From an uncultured Prolixibacteraceae bacterium (GTDB lineage: Bacteria; Bacteroidota; Bacteroidia; Bacteroidales; Prolixibacteraceae): a stretch of DNA of 56,913 nt. The notes beneath the pieces are model-generated. The model saw only the letters and a program-made list of their open reading frames with translations, did no database searches and was not told the DNA's origin. The position numbers and the translations under genes are program-made. Where the stretch lies: assembly GCA_937915865.1 (NCBI GenBank), contig CALGIG010000103.1, positions 1 through 56,913 of the forward strand, read 5' to 3'. Shown piece after piece: positions 7,919-16,141 of the stretch (position 1 is its first letter; every line of letters begins with the position of its first letter).

Positions 7919-8033
7919 GACAGGTTGGTCTTTAGTCTGTACCTATTATGTCGCGGTAGAATGCAAAATATAAGGTTTAAAAACCATTCAGATTGTTAAC
8001 TGTTTTATCGTTGAATGGAATGAAAAACGAAAC

Positions 8034-8672
8034 ATGGAAACAATAACCAATCCGAAAGTAGATAAATACCTGGTTGACGGGTGTATGCGCTGCAAGTTTG
8101 GCGCAACGTCCAACTGTAAAGTGAACAACTGGAGAGACGAACTTAGCGCCTTGAGGCGCCTGGTTTTGGAGTTGGGACTAACCGAAGATTTGAAATGGGG
8201 AATGCCTTGCTACACCGACAACGGGAAGAATATTTTGATGGTAGCCGCGGTTAAGGAGTACTGCTCGCTGAGCTTTTTCAAAGGTTCGCTCATGAAGGAT
8301 GCAGACAATGTGCTGGTTAGTCCGGGCGAAAACTCGCAGGCCATGCGCTACCTGAAGTTTACCGACCTTGCCGGAATTGTTGCGCACCAAGAGCAAATTA
8401 AAGCCTACATTGCCGAAGCGATAGCCATTGAAAAGGCAGGGAAAAAGGTTCAGTTTAAAAAAGAACCGGAGCCGATGCCCGACGAATTGTTGACTGCTTT
8501 TGAAGAATACGACGGATTAAAAGAAGCCTTTGAGAGCTTGACACCCGGACGCCAGCGGGCTTACATCCTTTATTTTTCGCAGTCGAAAGAAACAAAAACC
8601 AGAATGAACCGCATTGAAAAGTGCCGCGAAAAAATACTAAATGGTGAAGGGCTGAACGACAGATACAGTTGA
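8034..8672 (+). CDS. YdeI/OmpD-associated (DUF1801-type) family protein
   Basis: A 212-residue soluble protein. Residues ~25-120 match the DUF1801/YdhG fold (LTEDLKWGMPCYTDNGKNI, then VKEYCSLSFFKGSLMKD). The C-terminal part FESLTPGRQRAYILYFSQ and TRMNRIEKCREKILNGEG is the YdeI/OmpD-associated segment. YdeI homologues are linked to stress and antimicrobial-peptide tolerance in some bacteria, but the molecular role is not established. The N-terminus has an extra cysteine-bearing stretch (DGCMRCKFGATSNC). It stands alone between two repeat-rich gaps. Confidence 0.85.
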   Translation: METITNPKVDKYLVDGCMRCKFGATSNCKVNNWRDELSALRRLVLELGLTEDLKWGMPCYTDNGKNILMVAAVKEYCSLSFFKGSLMKDADNVLVSPGENSQAMRYLKFTDLAGIVAHQEQIKAYIAEAIAIEKAGKKVQFKKEPEPMPDELLTAFEEYDGLKEAFESLTPGRQRAYILYFSQSKETKTRMNRIEKCREKILNGEGLNDRYS

Positions 8673-8697
8673 AGGTATTGATATTCTGGAAAGCGGC

Positions 8698-9060
8698 TCA
8701 CAACAGATTGCTTCGTACTCCTTCGTCGTGCTCGCAATGACACTCCGATTGACTTTGGAGATGTCATCAGATTATGATCTAAGTTAAAACCCAATCTTGG
8801 TTTATTTCTATATTGTTTGTTTTTATAAGGATGCTTGAAAAAGTGACAAGCATCGAATCTTCCGTCATTGCGAAGGAGGTACAACTGAAGCAATCTATCA
8901 ATATATAGATTACTTCCCTCTTCTTTCCATGTAGATGCAACGATGGAAAAGGTTCACAGCAGATTGCTTCGTACTCCTTCGTCGTACTCGCAATGACGCT
9001 TTGATTGACTTTGGTGACACCCCCTGATGATGATTCAAGTCAAAACCCAATCCTGATTTA
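8698..9060. repeat. 107-bp gapless direct repeat pair with an inverted partial copy between
   Basis: 8698-8804 and 8954-9060 align without any indel at an offset of exactly 256 bases. Both contain the block AGATTGCTTCGTACTCCTTC, then CTCGCAATGAC, and both end with an AAAACCCAATC-type block. Between them, around 8872-8904, a reverse-complement version appears (TCATTGCGAAGGAGGTAC, then GAAGCAATCT). No gene is visible in 8673-9068. Confidence 0.85.
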
Positions 9061-9068
9061 CTTATAAC

Positions 9069-10220
9069 TTACTTTTCGTCGGCTCCCTGCACGCGCCGTG
9101 TACCCGAATACAATTCGTATTTACGGAAGCTACATTCGAGCGAACCATTCAGCACCGGGACTTTACGCGATGGCCTCAACCCGATTGATTTCAGGCAATT
9201 GGGCGTACTGACAATCCAAACCGTTGCGTTGGTGTAATGCTGTTTCAGTCGGTCGCCAATGGCGGTGTAAAAGTTGGTATCGTCGGGCGTCAGGCGTTCG
9301 CCATAGGGCGGGTTGAATACCAAAAACGGGTTTTCCACCGGTGGTTCCAGGGTCATAAAATCGGCAACGCGGAAGTCGATTAAATCGGCTACTCCTGCCT
9401 CCTCCGCATTGCGCGAAGCAATATCAATGTTCCGGTGCAAAATATCCGAAGCGAGTATTTTTGTAGTGTTGGTTACTCCTGAATTGGCTTCCTGCTCCAC
9501 GCGCTGAAAGAGCCTGGCATCAAAATTAATCCAGTTCATAAAACCGAAGCTTTTGCGCACTGTTCCCGGATAAATTCCGTTGGCAAGCATGGCGGCTTCA
9601 ACGGCAATGGTTCCCGAACCACACATGGGGTCGATCAGGGTGCTTTTGCAGTCCCAGTTACTGAGCTGAAGCAAAGCAGCCGCAAGAACCTCGTTGATTG
9701 GCGCTTCGTTTTGTGCCTGACGATAGCCACGTTTGTGCAACGAATCGCCACTACTATCGAGCGAAATGGTGCAATATCCGTTGCTGATATGCAGGTTGAT
9801 CAACACATCGGGATCTTTCGAATCAACATTGGGACGCTCGCCAAACTTGTAGCGAAAACGGTCGGCAATGGCATCTTTCAATTTAAGTGAGGCATACATC
9901 GAGTTGTTGAACAAGTCGGAGAAAACAGTACTTTGAATGGCAAAAGTTTGTTTCACATCAAACAGTTCTTCCCACTTGAAATTGCACCCTCGTTGATACA
10001 AATCATTGGCCGTATGTATTTTGTACGAATCAATCGGAACCAGAATCCGCAAAGCCGTGCGCAAGCAGTAGTTGGCTTTGTACATTATTTTCAGGTCGCC
10101 CTTGAAATAAACCGAGCGGCGACCAATCTGAACTTCGTTGGCACCAAGGTCGATTAATTCTTTAGCCAAAACTTCTTCGAGACCAGCCAGCGTGGTGGCA
10201 GTATAAGATTGTGTATTCAA
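9069..10220 (-). CDS. THUMP-domain class I SAM-dependent RNA methyltransferase (RlmL/YpsC type)
   Basis: A 383-residue protein. The N-terminal ~160 residues carry the ferredoxin-like and THUMP RNA-binding region. The catalytic Rossmann fold follows, with SAM motif DPMCGSGTIAVEAA and target motif FNPPYGER, where NPPY marks base N-methylation. The family methylates guanine in 23S rRNA (the N-terminal half of E. coli RlmKL) or tRNA. The start is TTG: an in-frame TAA lies immediately upstream and no early ATG exists, while the N-terminus (YTATTLAGLEEVLAKEL) fits the family. No Shine-Dalgarno sequence is visible. Confidence 0.92.
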   Translation of the reverse strand: MNTQSYTATTLAGLEEVLAKELIDLGANEVQIGRRSVYFKGDLKIMYKANYCLRTALRILVPIDSYKIHTANDLYQRGCNFKWEELFDVKQTFAIQSTVFSDLFNNSMYASLKLKDAIADRFRYKFGERPNVDSKDPDVLINLHISNGYCTISLDSSGDSLHKRGYRQAQNEAPINEVLAAALLQLSNWDCKSTLIDPMCGSGTIAVEAAMLANGIYPGTVRKSFGFMNWINFDARLFQRVEQEANSGVTNTTKILASDILHRNIDIASRNAEEAGVADLIDFRVADFMTLEPPVENPFLVFNPPYGERLTPDDTNFYTAIGDRLKQHYTNATVWIVSTPNCLKSIGLRPSRKVPVLNGSLECSFRKYELYSGTRRVQGADEK

Positions 10221-10328
10221 TTATCTATTCTTTTTTGTGTAATGTTTTCTTTACTCTCCCCCAACGTTCACAGATGCGAAAAAGGTGAATCAATATATCA
10301 GCAATATACCAGGATGACTGAATTGCTG

Positions 10329-11123
10329 TCAAACATTGCCATCCAGAACTTTGTTCCCTTTAACAATCCCCCTTCCGGCATTTTCAATAAAATTCAGTAT
10401 TTCGTCGCGTTCAACCGTCGGGGCAAAATTAGCTTTTATAATTTCCAAAGCATGGGTTAAATTTCTCTTTTCCTGAAATATCACGCGATAAATTGCTTTT
10501 AGTTCATCTATTTTATCCGAATCAAATCCTCTCCGAAGCAAACCAACCCGATTTACCCCTTCGTAGCAAAGCGGATCACGTGCAACAATAATATAAGGCG
10601 GAATATCTCTTGCAACCTTACTCAATCCGCCAACCATAACATGCGCGCCAATTCTCGAAAACTGGTGAATACCAGTCAACCCGCTAATGTTTGCCCAATC
10701 GTGAACAATTACCTCTCCGGCCATCCCAACATTAAAACCGATAACACAATGATCGCCAATTGAGCAATCGTGGCCAATATGCGAATTAGCCATAATCAAG
10801 GTATGATTGCCTATAACTGTTTTTCCTTTCGAGGCGGTTCCCCGGTTTACTGTAACATACTCGCGAATGGTGGTATTGTTGCCTATTTCAACGGTTGTAT
10901 ATTCGCCTTTAAATTTCAGGTCCTGCGGAATCCCGGCAATTACCGAACACGATGAAATCAGACAATTCTCGCCAATCCTGGCACCAGCCTGTATATCGGC
11001 GCAATTTCCGATATGGGTATTATCGCCAATTACAACATCATCGTCAATTGTCGTGAAATTCCCGACATGAACATTTTTCCCAATTTTAGCATTTCGCCCA
11101 ATGATAGCAGTTTTCGAGATCAT
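10329..11123 (-). CDS. lpxA: acyl-ACP--UDP-N-acetylglucosamine O-acyltransferase
   Basis: A 264-residue protein that performs the first step of lipid A synthesis, moving a hydroxyacyl chain from ACP to UDP-GlcNAc. The first ~185 residues are hexapeptide repeats of a left-handed beta helix (IGENCLISSCSVIAG). Hallmarks are GIPQDLKF, IREYVTVNRGT and the catalytic histidine in NSHIGHDCSIGDHCV; the C-terminal helical part includes LLRRGFDSDKI. I use the ATG at 11123 (MISKTAIIG) because it matches the usual family start and the longer reading needs a TTG. It stands apart from other lpx genes, so it may be a second copy in the genome. Confidence 0.93.
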   Translation of the reverse strand: MISKTAIIGRNAKIGKNVHVGNFTTIDDDVVIGDNTHIGNCADIQAGARIGENCLISSCSVIAGIPQDLKFKGEYTTVEIGNNTTIREYVTVNRGTASKGKTVIGNHTLIMANSHIGHDCSIGDHCVIGFNVGMAGEVIVHDWANISGLTGIHQFSRIGAHVMVGGLSKVARDIPPYIIVARDPLCYEGVNRVGLLRRGFDSDKIDELKAIYRVIFQEKRNLTHALEIIKANFAPTVERDEILNFIENAGRGIVKGNKVLDGNV

Positions 11124-11188
11124 ACTTTTCGCTTTAAAATCAGCCTGCAAATGTCGCTCAAATAAATGTGATTTAAGTTGATGTTAAG

Positions 11189-11752
11189 TCAATAAATTGA
11201 GGCGCGAATCCGGCTTAATGTCTCCTGACTAACATTCAATAGCGAAGCAATGTGTTTTTGTTTCGCTTTCTGTATCATTAGCGGAAACTTGTCGACTAGG
11301 TATTTATATTTCTGCTGAGCGGTTAACGATCCGAAAACAAAATGGAATTCATCGAAATTTGCGAGCGAACACCTGAAGAAATGGGCATAAAACTTAAAGA
11401 AAAGCGGGTATTCCAGCAGCTTCTTTTCATCGTCGAACGACATCGAATAAACAATGGTGTCCTCGCAAGCCTGCAAATATTCCTGAGATGGTTTCTGATT
11501 AAAATAACTCGACATGATGGCAATCCAATGATTGTCGTGATACAACCACCTGGTTATTTCCTCACCATCGTTCACATAATATCTTCGAACAAGTCCCGAT
11601 TTAATGAAATTGATTTTCGAGCAAACTTTTCCTTCCTCTGCCAGAAACTCATTTTTGAGGTAAATCTCTTCTGTAAAAAAATGAAGAATTGCCCTTTCGG
11701 TATGATCATCCAACGGCTGAAACGAATTGATATAACCCAACAATTCTTTCAT
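11189..11752 (-). CDS. Crp/Fnr-family cyclic-nucleotide-binding-fold regulator
   Basis: A 187-residue protein. Residues ~20-120 form a cNMP-binding beta roll (FLAEEGKVCSKINFIKSGLVRRYY). The C-terminus has a short helix-turn-helix-like stretch, KHIASLLNVSQETLSRIRA, at the extreme end. The classical cAMP-binding RxS motif is not evident, as usual for this Bacteroidota subgroup. The ligand and targets are unknown. It lies 20 bases downstream of the serine acetyltransferase gene on the same strand, so the two may be co-transcribed. Confidence 0.85.
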   Translation of the reverse strand: MKELLGYINSFQPLDDHTERAILHFFTEEIYLKNEFLAEEGKVCSKINFIKSGLVRRYYVNDGEEITRWLYHDNHWIAIMSSYFNQKPSQEYLQACEDTIVYSMSFDDEKKLLEYPLFFKFYAHFFRCSLANFDEFHFVFGSLTAQQKYKYLVDKFPLMIQKAKQKHIASLLNVSQETLSRIRASIY

Positions 11753-11772
11753 TTCAGAATTGATTTTCCGGA

Positions 11773-12702
11773 TTAAATGCCGCCGCCATCCACAAAATCG
11801 GGTTCTTTGGCTTTCGATTGGATAAGCTTGGTATGAGGCGGCAAACTATTGGTTACCCATACGTTACCTCCTATAACCGAATTGGCGCCAATCCTTATCC
11901 GGCCTAAAATAGTTGCCTGTGCGTAAATAATTACATTGTCTTCCACAATCGGGTGGCGCGGAATCCCTTTAATGGGGTTGCCTTGTTTATCGAGCGGAAA
12001 ACTTTTTGCACCAAGCGTAACACCCTGGTAAAGCTTCACGTTGTTGCCAATAATACAGGTTGCGCCAATTACAACACCTGTACCATGATCAATAGTAAAT
12101 GCTTCTCCAATTTGCGCTCCCGGATGAATGTCGATTCCGGTTTCGGAATGGCCCATCTCGGAAATAATACGCGGAATAAGCGGCACATCTAATTTAAGCA
12201 ACTGGTGTGCAACCCGGTGATTGATGATGGCGCGAATCGTTGGATAGCAATAAATCACTTCGCTTTTGCTGTTGGCAGCCGGATCGCCCAAATAAGCAAC
12301 CTCAACATCGGTAATGAGCAGGCGGCGAATCTCGGGCAACGACGAAATGAAATCGGACGCCAGGTTTTGCGCAAACCGCGAACGTTCCTGCATATCAACC
12401 ATTTCCGGATTCTTGCACGTAAAGCATAGTCCGGCCAAAATTTGTTCTGACAGCAACTCAAAAAGCTCATCGACATACACGCCAATGTAGTGCCCGATGG
12501 TATTCTGTCGCAAGCTGGTATTTCCGAAGTAACCCGGGAAAATAATCTCGCGAATAATGCCCACTACACGGGTAAGCTTTTCGATGGATGGCAAGGGCTC
12601 TCCAATGTGGTGTTCGTGGCAAACAATATTCAGTAAGCTCGAATCGGATAACTGCTCAACGGCATTCCTCATCTTATGCTCTATGTTCTTTTCTGCATTC
12701 AT
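11773..12702 (-). CDS. cysE: serine O-acetyltransferase (EpsC/CysE type)
   Basis: A 309-residue cytoplasmic enzyme acetylating L-serine with acetyl-CoA, the entry to cysteine synthesis. The N-terminal ~150 residues are helical. From ~165 the left-handed helix begins (MGHSETGIDIHPGAQIGEAF), with the catalytic histidine motifs in GIDIHPGA and TIDHGTGVVIG; GNNVKLYQGVTLGAKSF is also diagnostic. The length is nearer the longer EpsC-type proteins of Bacteroidota than E. coli CysE. No cysK is adjacent. A Crp-like regulator follows after 20 bases. Confidence 0.93.
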   Translation of the reverse strand: MNAEKNIEHKMRNAVEQLSDSSLLNIVCHEHHIGEPLPSIEKLTRVVGIIREIIFPGYFGNTSLRQNTIGHYIGVYVDELFELLSEQILAGLCFTCKNPEMVDMQERSRFAQNLASDFISSLPEIRRLLITDVEVAYLGDPAANSKSEVIYCYPTIRAIINHRVAHQLLKLDVPLIPRIISEMGHSETGIDIHPGAQIGEAFTIDHGTGVVIGATCIIGNNVKLYQGVTLGAKSFPLDKQGNPIKGIPRHPIVEDNVIIYAQATILGRIRIGANSVIGGNVWVTNSLPPHTKLIQSKAKEPDFVDGGGI

Positions 12703-12809
12703 AACCTTTTAATTTTTAGGGGTTAAAACATATAGAGGTTAATTCAATATCGAAATTTTACAAAAATCATACTTTTAGGTACGAAATCAAATTAATCGAA
12801 GGTAAAGTT

Positions 12810-13346
12810 TCATTTTTCACCGGAAAATTTACGAACGGCGTCGATGGCATTGGTTAAACGCACATCGTTTGTCCCGCCAATCTCGACAAACGGAAGATCC
12901 CGCTGTATTAGCTCATCGCGATAGCAATTGAACAGTTTCAACCGGTTTTCGCCGCCATTTTCGCGCACCGGGTCGGCTTCCCAGGGTAAATCGGGCAAAC
13001 AGAGCAAATACAAATCGACCGGGCAATTGCGCATTGCCTCATCAAGCCACTCAGGAACTCTCCTGAAAGACCACTCGAACCAAACTTTGGTAATAATCAG
13101 CCATGTATCGAAAAAAACCATTTTTTCTGGACGTTTCTTAGCTTCGGCATATTGATCAACCTGCTTACGGGCAATGTTTTCAACATCGGCAAACGTGTAG
13201 TGTCCGGTGAGTTGCTCGACGTATTCGCGGGCATACTCGGGCACATACAAGCCGCCAAACTTCCCGGCAAGTTGAGTAGCCAGAGTGGTTTTCCCGGTTG
13301 ACTCAGGGCCGGTTATTGCGATGCGTATTTGTCGGAAGTTATTCAT
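12810..13346 (-). CDS. NadR-like nicotinamide riboside kinase-type ATPase
   Basis: A 178-residue AAA_28/NadR-type P-loop protein. Walker A is GPESTGKTTLA; EYAREYVEQL follows at ~38 and VFFDTWLIITKVWFEW carries the DT motif typical of NadR ribosylnicotinamide kinase domains. Its ATG overlaps the stop of pnuC by four bases (ATGA), so the two are translationally coupled. Together they suggest import of nicotinamide riboside and trapping by phosphorylation for NAD salvage. The adenylyltransferase and HTH domains of enterobacterial NadR are absent. Confidence 0.87.
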   Translation of the reverse strand: MNNFRQIRIAITGPESTGKTTLATQLAGKFGGLYVPEYAREYVEQLTGHYTFADVENIARKQVDQYAEAKKRPEKMVFFDTWLIITKVWFEWSFRRVPEWLDEAMRNCPVDLYLLCLPDLPWEADPVRENGGENRLKLFNCYRDELIQRDLPFVEIGGTNDVRLTNAIDAVRKFSGEK

Positions 13347-13957
13347 TTAATTGTTGCTGTCGTTTCTTTTGAACTTAAATCACGTTTCCACTCCCGGTAA
13401 CCAATATATGCCATAACGGTATAAACTACGAATAAAATTACTGTCGGGTAAAGCTGTTTATAAGCAAATAACCCGGAAGAAAACGCATCGACAAAAATCC
13501 AGACCAGCCAATGCTCCAAAATTTTGCGGGCCAGCATCCAGGTAGCCACAATGCTCAATGCAGTTGCCAGTGCATCGGCAATTGGCACCGGCGAGTCGGT
13601 AAATTCCTTCAGGATATACCAAATCAGCAAAAACAGCAATAAACTGACAACACTTAATATTGACGCAAGCTTTCGGGAAATGTGGCAAACTTCAACCGGG
13701 TCGGAGTGCGTTGTTTGGCTTCCTCTCAACCATTCGTACCAGCCATAAATGCTGATCACCACATAGTACATTTGCAGGCCCATGTCGGCATACAGTTTCG
13801 AAATAAAAAAGACAACCACATAAAGCATCGATGTAGCCAACCCAATGGGCCAGGTTAAAATGCTCTGTTTGATTGAAAAAAAGATGTAGGCTATACCTAA
13901 AATGGCTCCCAGGAGTTCGATATAGTTTCCTGAAAGCCATTTAATGATCTGATCCAT
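13343..13957 (-). CDS. pnuC: PnuC-type vitamin transporter (probably nicotinamide riboside)
   Basis: A 204-residue inner-membrane protein with about seven helices. The family motif is SIYGWYEWLRG, preceded by MGLQMYYVVISIY, and helix segments include ILSVVSLLLFLLIWYIL and WLVWIFVDAFSSGLFAYK. PnuC proteins move vitamins by facilitated diffusion and rely on a kinase to trap them. Here the coupled NadR-like kinase points to nicotinamide riboside rather than thiamine, whose PnuT usually sits with a thiamine kinase. No riboswitch-like fold was recognised upstream; only a palindromic repeat lies there. Confidence 0.92.
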   Translation of the reverse strand: MDQIIKWLSGNYIELLGAILGIAYIFFSIKQSILTWPIGLATSMLYVVVFFISKLYADMGLQMYYVVISIYGWYEWLRGSQTTHSDPVEVCHISRKLASILSVVSLLLFLLIWYILKEFTDSPVPIADALATALSIVATWMLARKILEHWLVWIFVDAFSSGLFAYKQLYPTVILFVVYTVMAYIGYREWKRDLSSKETTATIK

Positions 13958-13965
13958 GCGATATT

Positions 13966-14025
13966 TGTTGCGGGTTACGGGTTGCAGGTTACGGGTTGTT
14001 CACTCGTAACCTTCAACCCGCAACA
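13966..14025. repeat. palindromic GGTTACGGGTTG repeat
   Basis: TGTTGCGGGTT (13966-13976) pairs with AACCCGCAACA (14015-14025). Inside, GGTTACGGGTTG is repeated in tandem at 13973-13984 and 13987-13998 with a period of 14. It belongs to the same family as 6743-6838 and separates the S41 protease gene from pnuC. Confidence 0.75.
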
Positions 14026-14032
14026 ATTCAAA

Positions 14033-15646
14033 TTACTTTTCTTTTCCTTCCAGTATTTTCTCATATTCGCCGCGTTTGCTCAAAATCTGTGCGGCCTTTT
14101 TGATGGCTTCATCATCGGCATTCATCACTTCAAAATATTCGCTAACCGAGAATAAATCGCGGGCAATAAGTCCTTTCACCTGTTTTTTCAGTAAAGGGCG
14201 GGCAAAAGCTACACTTTTTTCGTCCTTTTTCACGCCTTCTTTTTCGCCGTCGTCCAAAATTTTATTGACCATTTCGTCGGTCACCTCAAATTTATCGTTG
14301 AAGGTTTTAAAGTCAGCGTATTTCTTCTGAAAATCAGCACGATTCTTATCCACCAAATCCAAAGCCGCAGGATAAATTACATTCTTCCGGCTTAAAGTAT
14401 TGTAGTAAATGTAGTATTTCGAGGTATCCAAAGGAATAAATATATCAGGCATAATACCGCCGCCACCATAAACAGTGCGTTTATTCACCTTGGTTTCGTA
14501 TTTATCCTTCTTATTTAACACAATGCTATCCTTCGAGAAAAACTCACCTTTTTCCATCCGGTGTAAGTAATCTTTCTGGTAATCTTCAATGCCATCGGTA
14601 TAAGGTTTTTGAATACATCTTCCGCTTGGAGTATAATAATGTGCAGTTGTAAGCCTGATGAGTGAACCATCGGTCAGAGGGAATGGCTGCTGTACCAAAC
14701 CTTTTCCAAACGAGCGTCGGCCAATAAGCACGCCCCGGTCCCAATCCTGAATAGCTCCTGAAACAATTTCGCTGGCCGAAGCCGAGTTCTCGTCAATTAA
14801 AACGACCAATTTATCTTGTTCCAATTCGCCAGCCGATGTTGAACTGTATTCCTTCTTTTCAGAATGTAAGCCCGAGGTATAAACAACAAGCTTATAAGCC
14901 GAAAGGAATTGATCGGCCAGTTCGACTGCAGCATTCAGGTAGCCTCCGCCGTTTCCACGTAAATCGAGCACAAGGTTACTAAGCTTATTTTTACTTTTTA
15001 AGGCTTTTATAGCATCAATAAACTCACTGGTGGTTGTTGCCGAGAACTTGTTGAGCTTGATGTAGCCCGTATTATCGTCGAGCATATATGAAGCATCGAG
15101 GCTGTTGATTGGAATTTTGTCGCGAATAACTGTAAAATCAAGTACATTAGGCTCTCCTTTTCTTTTAATTTTAAGATCAACCCTGGTACCCTTTTTCCCC
15201 CGCAAAAGGTCGTACACATCGGTATTTTTCAGACCAATATTTGTAATCACTTTGGCATCAACCTGGATAATACGGTCGCCTGCCCGAATCCCAACTTTTT
15301 CGGAAGGACCGCCCGGAACAGTAGTTACAACCATTAATGTATCGCGAAAAACATTGAACGAAATACCAACGCCTTCAAAATTACCTTGAAGTGGCTCATT
15401 CATTTTCTCAACTTCTGCCCTCGAAATGTATACTGAATGAGGATCGAGATTTCTCAAAACCTCAACTATAGCTTTCTCAGTCAAATCATTAACTTTGACC
15501 GAATCGACATAATAACTATCAACCAAACGAAGCAACCGGCCAAATTTCATGGCATTTTCCTGTACATCCTGGGCCAAAACGCGGTTACTACCTGCAAAAA
15601 CAGTAAAGGTAACAACCACCAACAAAGCTATTTTTCTGAATTGCAT
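14033..15646 (-). CDS. S41 family C-terminal processing peptidase with PDZ domain
   Basis: A 537-residue exported serine protease. The ATG at 15646 (MQFRKIALLVVVTFTVF) gives a clean signal peptide. A PDZ domain lies at ~85-170 (GVGISFNVF, GIRAGDRIIQVDA). The catalytic core follows, with LVLDLRGNGGG, the serine in ENSASASEIVSGA and the lysine in GRRSFGKGLVQQ, giving a Ser-Lys dyad as in CtpA/Prc. The C-terminal ~150 residues are a lysine-rich tail found in Bacteroidota members. It likely trims periplasmic proteins. It seems to be a single-gene unit, with palindromic repeat sequence just beyond its stop. Confidence 0.95.
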   Translation of the reverse strand: MQFRKIALLVVVTFTVFAGSNRVLAQDVQENAMKFGRLLRLVDSYYVDSVKVNDLTEKAIVEVLRNLDPHSVYISRAEVEKMNEPLQGNFEGVGISFNVFRDTLMVVTTVPGGPSEKVGIRAGDRIIQVDAKVITNIGLKNTDVYDLLRGKKGTRVDLKIKRKGEPNVLDFTVIRDKIPINSLDASYMLDDNTGYIKLNKFSATTTSEFIDAIKALKSKNKLSNLVLDLRGNGGGYLNAAVELADQFLSAYKLVVYTSGLHSEKKEYSSTSAGELEQDKLVVLIDENSASASEIVSGAIQDWDRGVLIGRRSFGKGLVQQPFPLTDGSLIRLTTAHYYTPSGRCIQKPYTDGIEDYQKDYLHRMEKGEFFSKDSIVLNKKDKYETKVNKRTVYGGGGIMPDIFIPLDTSKYYIYYNTLSRKNVIYPAALDLVDKNRADFQKKYADFKTFNDKFEVTDEMVNKILDDGEKEGVKKDEKSVAFARPLLKKQVKGLIARDLFSVSEYFEVMNADDEAIKKAAQILSKRGEYEKILEGKEK

Positions 15647-15664
15647 AAAACTTGATATTACCAA

Positions 15665-15842
15665 ATCCCATCATTTAAAATAATTGAGATTCATGAATTA
15701 GCAAAGATAAATTAATTAAAGAGCCTACCTAATTCAGGATTCCTTAATATTCCTTAATTGTTCCGAAATACGTTTTTTATTAACCAATTTATATTATCTG
15801 AATATCTTACCTGGCCAAATCACAAATGACATTTTCTTTAAA
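15665..15842. other. AT-rich intergenic region upstream of the S41 gene
   Basis: No reading frame or repeat is evident. It should contain the promoter of the S41 protease gene, but no clear -7 box was identified. Confidence 0.4.
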
Positions 15843-15865
15843 CAAAAAAGCCGGTAAAAACCGGC
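15843..15865 (-). terminator. terminator of the PadR-PspC unit
   Basis: GCCGGT (15850-15855) and ACCGGC (15860-15865) form a tight 6-base-pair GC stem. Transcribed on the minus strand it is followed by CTTTTTTGTT. It lies about 20 bases past the small PspC gene. Confidence 0.85.
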
Positions 15866-15885
15866 ATTCAAAAAAAATAAAACTA

Positions 15886-16089
15886 TTATTGTTGAGCAAA
15901 TTCTATTTTTTCTTTAGGTAAAACCAATGCTAATCCAAAATAAATCAGGATTAAAAATGGGTTATAAAAAGCAAACCAGGCAAAAGCAATCCGAAATAAT
16001 ACCGGATCAAGTTCAGGATTGATGTAGTTTGATATTCCGCTGATAACACCAGCAACCAATTTTTCATCTGAGCGAGTTAAACGTTTCAT
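15886..16089 (-). CDS. small PspC-domain membrane protein
   Basis: A 67-residue protein that is essentially one PspC domain: MKRLTRSDEKLVAGVISGIS, then DPVLFRIAFAWFAF and a hydrophobic segment ending ALVLPKE. One or two membrane helices are expected. PspC proteins take part in envelope-stress sensing with phage-shock or PadR systems. It lies about 50 bases downstream of the larger PspC protein and shares its strand, so it is probably the third gene of the PadR cassette. Confidence 0.9.
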   Translation of the reverse strand: MKRLTRSDEKLVAGVISGISNYINPELDPVLFRIAFAWFAFYNPFLILIYFGLALVLPKEKIEFAQQ

Positions 16090-16141
16090 GGCTTAAATTT
16101 TTAATTGTTTATATTCTGTTTATTGTTTCTGTATTCCAATT

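Noticed and set aside
13958..14032. Riboswitch upstream of pnuC
   Set aside because: The structure is a dispersed palindromic repeat also found at 6743-6838; no conserved riboswitch core was recognised.
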